DNA of 7,984 nt, taken from contig CAUGKA010000088.1 of NCBI GenBank assembly GCA_959599615.1, positions 1 through 7,984 of the forward strand, in the 5' to 3' direction. Position 1 is the first letter of the stretch, and each line of letters starts with the position of its first letter. The notes beneath the pieces are model-generated. The model worked only from the letters and a program-made list of their open reading frames with translations, was not told the DNA's origin and ran no database searches. Below, piece after piece: positions 6,340-7,984 of the stretch. This stretch comes from an uncultured Collinsella sp. (GTDB lineage: Bacteria; Actinomycetota; Coriobacteriia; Coriobacteriales; Coriobacteriaceae). The position numbers were made by a program, and so were the translations under genes.

Positions 6340-7602
6340 GTGCAAAACACGAAGCAAAAGGGGAGCACCAAGCAAAAGCTGACCATCGCCGCCATCTTTG
6401 GCGCTATGGGCCCCGGTCTGCTGGCGGCGCTTTCGGGTAATGACGCCGGCGGTATCGCCACGTATTCCAGCGCGGGCGCCAGCTATGGCTACAAGATGCT
6501 CTGGATGCTTCCCGTCATGACCGTGCTGCTCATCGTGACGCAGGAGACCGCGGCGCGCTGCGGATGCGTCACGGGTAAGGGCTTGGCGTCGCTCATTCGC
6601 GAGCGCTTTGGCGTGCGCAAGAGCGTGCTGGCCATGGCAGCGCTATTGATCGCCAACACGGCGGTGACCATCTCGGAGTTCGCGGGTATCGCGAGTGGTC
6701 TTGCCCTGTTTGGCGTTCCGGCGAGCATCTCGGTGCCGCTCGTGGCGCTGCTGGTGTGGATGCTTACCATGTCGGGCAGTTTCCAGCGCATCGAGAAGAT
6801 TTTGCTGCTGGTAAGCTGCGTGTTCGTGACCTATATCGTTGCCGCGTTTATGGCAGGCCCCAACTGGGGCGAGGTCGCGGTCGACTTGGTCGTCCCCAAT
6901 ATTCAAAACGACCCCAGCTACGTGTCGCTCGTGGTCGCAACAATCGGTACCACCATCGCACCGTGGATGATTTTCTTGGCGCAGAACAACGTGGTTGATA
7001 AAAATGCGGGCGAGGACGATATCGTGCTGCAGCGCATCGATACCGTGAGCGGCTCGATCGCCGCCGATGTCATTGCCGGCTTTATTATCATCACGACCGG
7101 TACGGTATTGTTCCCTGCTGGCATTCAGATCAGCGACGCTGCCGATGCTGCCCGCGCGCTGGAGCCTATTGCGGGTCAGTGGTCCACGGTGCTGTTTGCC
7201 TCGGGCCTGGTCGCAGCGAGCTTTTTGGCTGCCTGCGTGCTGCCGGGTGTTACGTCGAGCGCCATTTGCGAGGCTTTTGGCTGGGAGCGCGGCGCCGATC
7301 GCAGCTGGGATGAGGCTCCGGTTTATCGCGGCATCATTACGGCCATCATCGGTATCTCTGCCGTGCTGGTGCTTATGCCCGGCGTCGATCTGTTCCAGAT
7401 TATGATGACCTCGCAGGTCATCAATGGCGTGCTACTGCCCGTGGTTCTGGTGTTCCAGGTGGTTATCGCCGCCGACCGTCACATTATGGGTGCCAACCGC
7501 AACGGCCGCGTGTGGAACGTGCTCACTTGGGCGACTATCGGCGTGATTACGGTGCTCACGGTCGTCATGTTTGTTCTGCAGGCGATGGGTTACAGCGCTT
7601 AG
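6340..7602 (+). CDS. NRAMP-related divalent metal transporter, probable magnesium-type (NRMT)
   Basis: This is a 420-residue protein from GTG 6340, with about eleven hydrophobic segments as in SLC11/NRAMP proteins. The first helix region reads GPGLLAALSGNDAGGIATYSSAG (split over residues 24-46), clearly the NRAMP TM1 pattern, but canonical DPGN is DAGG (35-38): the Asp stays and the Asn is lost. In TM6 the canonical MPH is APW (207-209), losing both the Met that selects transition metals and the His. In the NRAMP-related magnesium transporters described from Clostridium acetobutylicum and Eggerthella lenta, loss of the transition-metal-binding Met goes with magnesium and manganese transport while iron-type selectivity is lost. 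I therefore infer a proton-independent or weakly coupled magnesium importer in the plasma membrane. Tight linkage to an MgtE-like sensor and a structured leader supports magnesium. NRAMP membership is certain; the substrate is inferred. Confidence 0.92.
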   Translation: MQNTKQKGSTKQKLTIAAIFGAMGPGLLAALSGNDAGGIATYSSAGASYGYKMLWMLPVMTVLLIVTQETAARCGCVTGKGLASLIRERFGVRKSVLAMAALLIANTAVTISEFAGIASGLALFGVPASISVPLVALLVWMLTMSGSFQRIEKILLLVSCVFVTYIVAAFMAGPNWGEVAVDLVVPNIQNDPSYVSLVVATIGTTIAPWMIFLAQNNVVDKNAGEDDIVLQRIDTVSGSIAADVIAGFIIITTGTVLFPAGIQISDAADAARALEPIAGQWSTVLFASGLVAASFLAACVLPGVTSSAICEAFGWERGADRSWDEAPVYRGIITAIIGISAVLVLMPGVDLFQIMMTSQVINGVLLPVVLVFQVVIAADRHIMGANRNGRVWNVLTWATIGVITVLTVVMFVLQAMGYSA

Positions 7603-7621
7603 CGCCTCTTTTGGACTCCAA

Positions 7622-7657
7622 ACAGGCCGCTGCCATGGGTTGCGGCCTGTATTTTGC
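7622..7657 (+). terminator. Terminator after the NRMT gene
   Basis: ACAGGCCGC (7622-7630) pairs perfectly with GCGGCCTGT (7642-7650) over an 11-base loop, followed by ATTTTG. It starts 20 bases after the stop codon. The GC-rich 9-bp stem plus short T-run fits a Rho-independent terminator ending the two-gene operon. Confidence 0.8.
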
Positions 7658-7685
7658 CTGTTATAGGGGGTTAGTAATATGCGAG

Positions 7686-7913
7686 TGGACAAAAAATGCC
7701 AAATATGAGTACTGTTGCCTGGCCGATAGCATTTACGACCAAGAAAATAATGAACATAGCTAAGAATCTGTTCATTAAAAGCGGGTCTCCAAGTCCTAAG
7801 TCGGCTATTCTGGTCAACTGGAAGGGTCGCGCGCTACCGCAGGGGCGCCATTTTGGGTGGTTTTGCCTGCTACTAAAATGGTAACAGTACTCATATTTGC
7901 CACTTTTTGTCCA
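7686..7913. repeat. Intergenic element bounded by 34-base imperfect inverted repeats (MITE-like)
   Basis: Bases 7686-7719 and the reverse complement of 7880-7913 match at 31 of 34 positions, including a perfect 16-base core AAATATGAGTACTGTT. The 228-base unit is clearly richer in A and T than the flanking genes, holds no convincing gene and contains its own hairpins. I see no obvious target-site duplication next to the ends. Candidates are a miniature inverted-repeat transposable element or another repeated intergenic sequence of the species. A weaker 10-base inverted match, GCGCGCTACC (7829-7838) with GGTAGCGCGC (7930-7939), crosses the right boundary, so the element may extend to about 7939. 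Confidence 0.75.
7748..7777 (-). terminator. AT-rich hairpin inside the repeat, terminator-like for minus-strand transcription
   Basis: TAATGAACA (7748-7756) pairs perfectly with TGTTCATTA (7769-7777) over a 12-base loop. Read on the minus strand it is followed by TTTTCTTGG, a terminator-like layout, but the stem is AT-rich and would be weak. It may simply be a structural part of the repeat element. Confidence 0.3.
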
Positions 7914-7954
7914 TGACCTCTTGGAGTCGGGTAGCGCGCAGAGATGTGGTGTAA

Positions 7955-7984
7955 GAGGCGGGGAATGCCCCGCCTCCGCCCTTT
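7955..7984 (+). terminator. Terminator-like hairpin at the right edge
   Basis: GAGGCGGGG (7955-7963) pairs perfectly with CCCCGCCTC (7968-7976) across an AATG loop, followed by CGCCCTTT where the window stops, so the T-tract may continue. No plus-strand gene ends just before it; it may back up the operon terminator or belong to a convergent gene outside the window. Confidence 0.6.

Noticed and set aside
7696..7884. 62-codon plus-strand frame as a gene
   Set aside because: It starts in one inverted-repeat arm and stops in the other, has no ribosome binding site and shows no family resemblance, so it is treated as part of the repeat element.
7603..7984. tRNA, CRISPR array or attachment site in the right-hand gap
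   Set aside because: I found no cloverleaf, no regularly spaced direct repeats and no integrase; only terminators and the inverted-repeat element are supported.

Overview
This is a GC-rich bacterial window with every gene on the plus strand. It looks like an intestinal Coriobacteriia genome (Actinomycetota), most likely Collinsella. The evidence is the compact high-GC coding style, strong GC bias at third codon positions (which leaves long spurious open frames on the minus strand), a YtxH/PRC-barrel gene pair, and an MgtE-like protein next to an NRAMP-related transporter. The genus call is inference, because there is no rRNA or other phylogenetic marker here.

Layout from left to right. (1) Bases 1-540 hold the 3' end of a CorC/HlyC-type membrane protein (CBS plus transporter-associated domain). 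It is followed 24 bases later by a gene at 565-1398 whose first ~135 residues resemble the N-terminal domain of cyanophycin synthetase, including an HxxEH motif, but with no synthetase modules. (2) After a 136-base gap with a TATAAT box, a YtxH-type glycine-zipper protein (1535-1924) and a PRC-barrel protein (1924-2679) overlap by one base; a 10-bp-stem hairpin at 2701-2730 ends this unit. (3) Bases 2752-4158 encode a membrane-anchored NodB-fold protein whose metal-binding and catalytic residues are largely replaced, so it is a likely pseudoenzyme or an altered-metal enzyme. (4) Bases 4159-4486 contain no long gene. They carry an extended -10 promoter and a ~200-base leader that can fold into a compact multi-stem structure with an alternative pairing, a GC-rich hairpin next to a ribosome binding site, and a 10-codon mini-ORF overlapping the next gene. 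(5) Bases 4487-6331 encode a PRC-barrel/MgtE_N/CBS/five-helix membrane protein, followed 8 bases later by an NRAMP-family transporter (6340-7602). The transporter's DPGN and MPH motifs read DAGG and APW, as expected for the magnesium-transporting NRMT branch. (6) After a terminator, bases 7686-7913 form an AT-richer intergenic element bounded by 34-base imperfect inverted repeats, and the window ends in a second terminator-like hairpin.

The most interesting unit is (4)-(5): a structured leader, a mini-ORF, an MgtE-like protein that keeps the cytoplasmic magnesium-sensing architecture but has lost the recognisable pore motifs, and an NRMT-type transporter. The simplest reading is a two-gene magnesium uptake system in which the MgtE-like protein senses or regulates and the NRAMP-like protein transports, with expression set by the leader RNA. 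The solitary cyanophycin-synthetase-like N-domain protein and the degenerate NodB protein are the other two items that deserve a second look.
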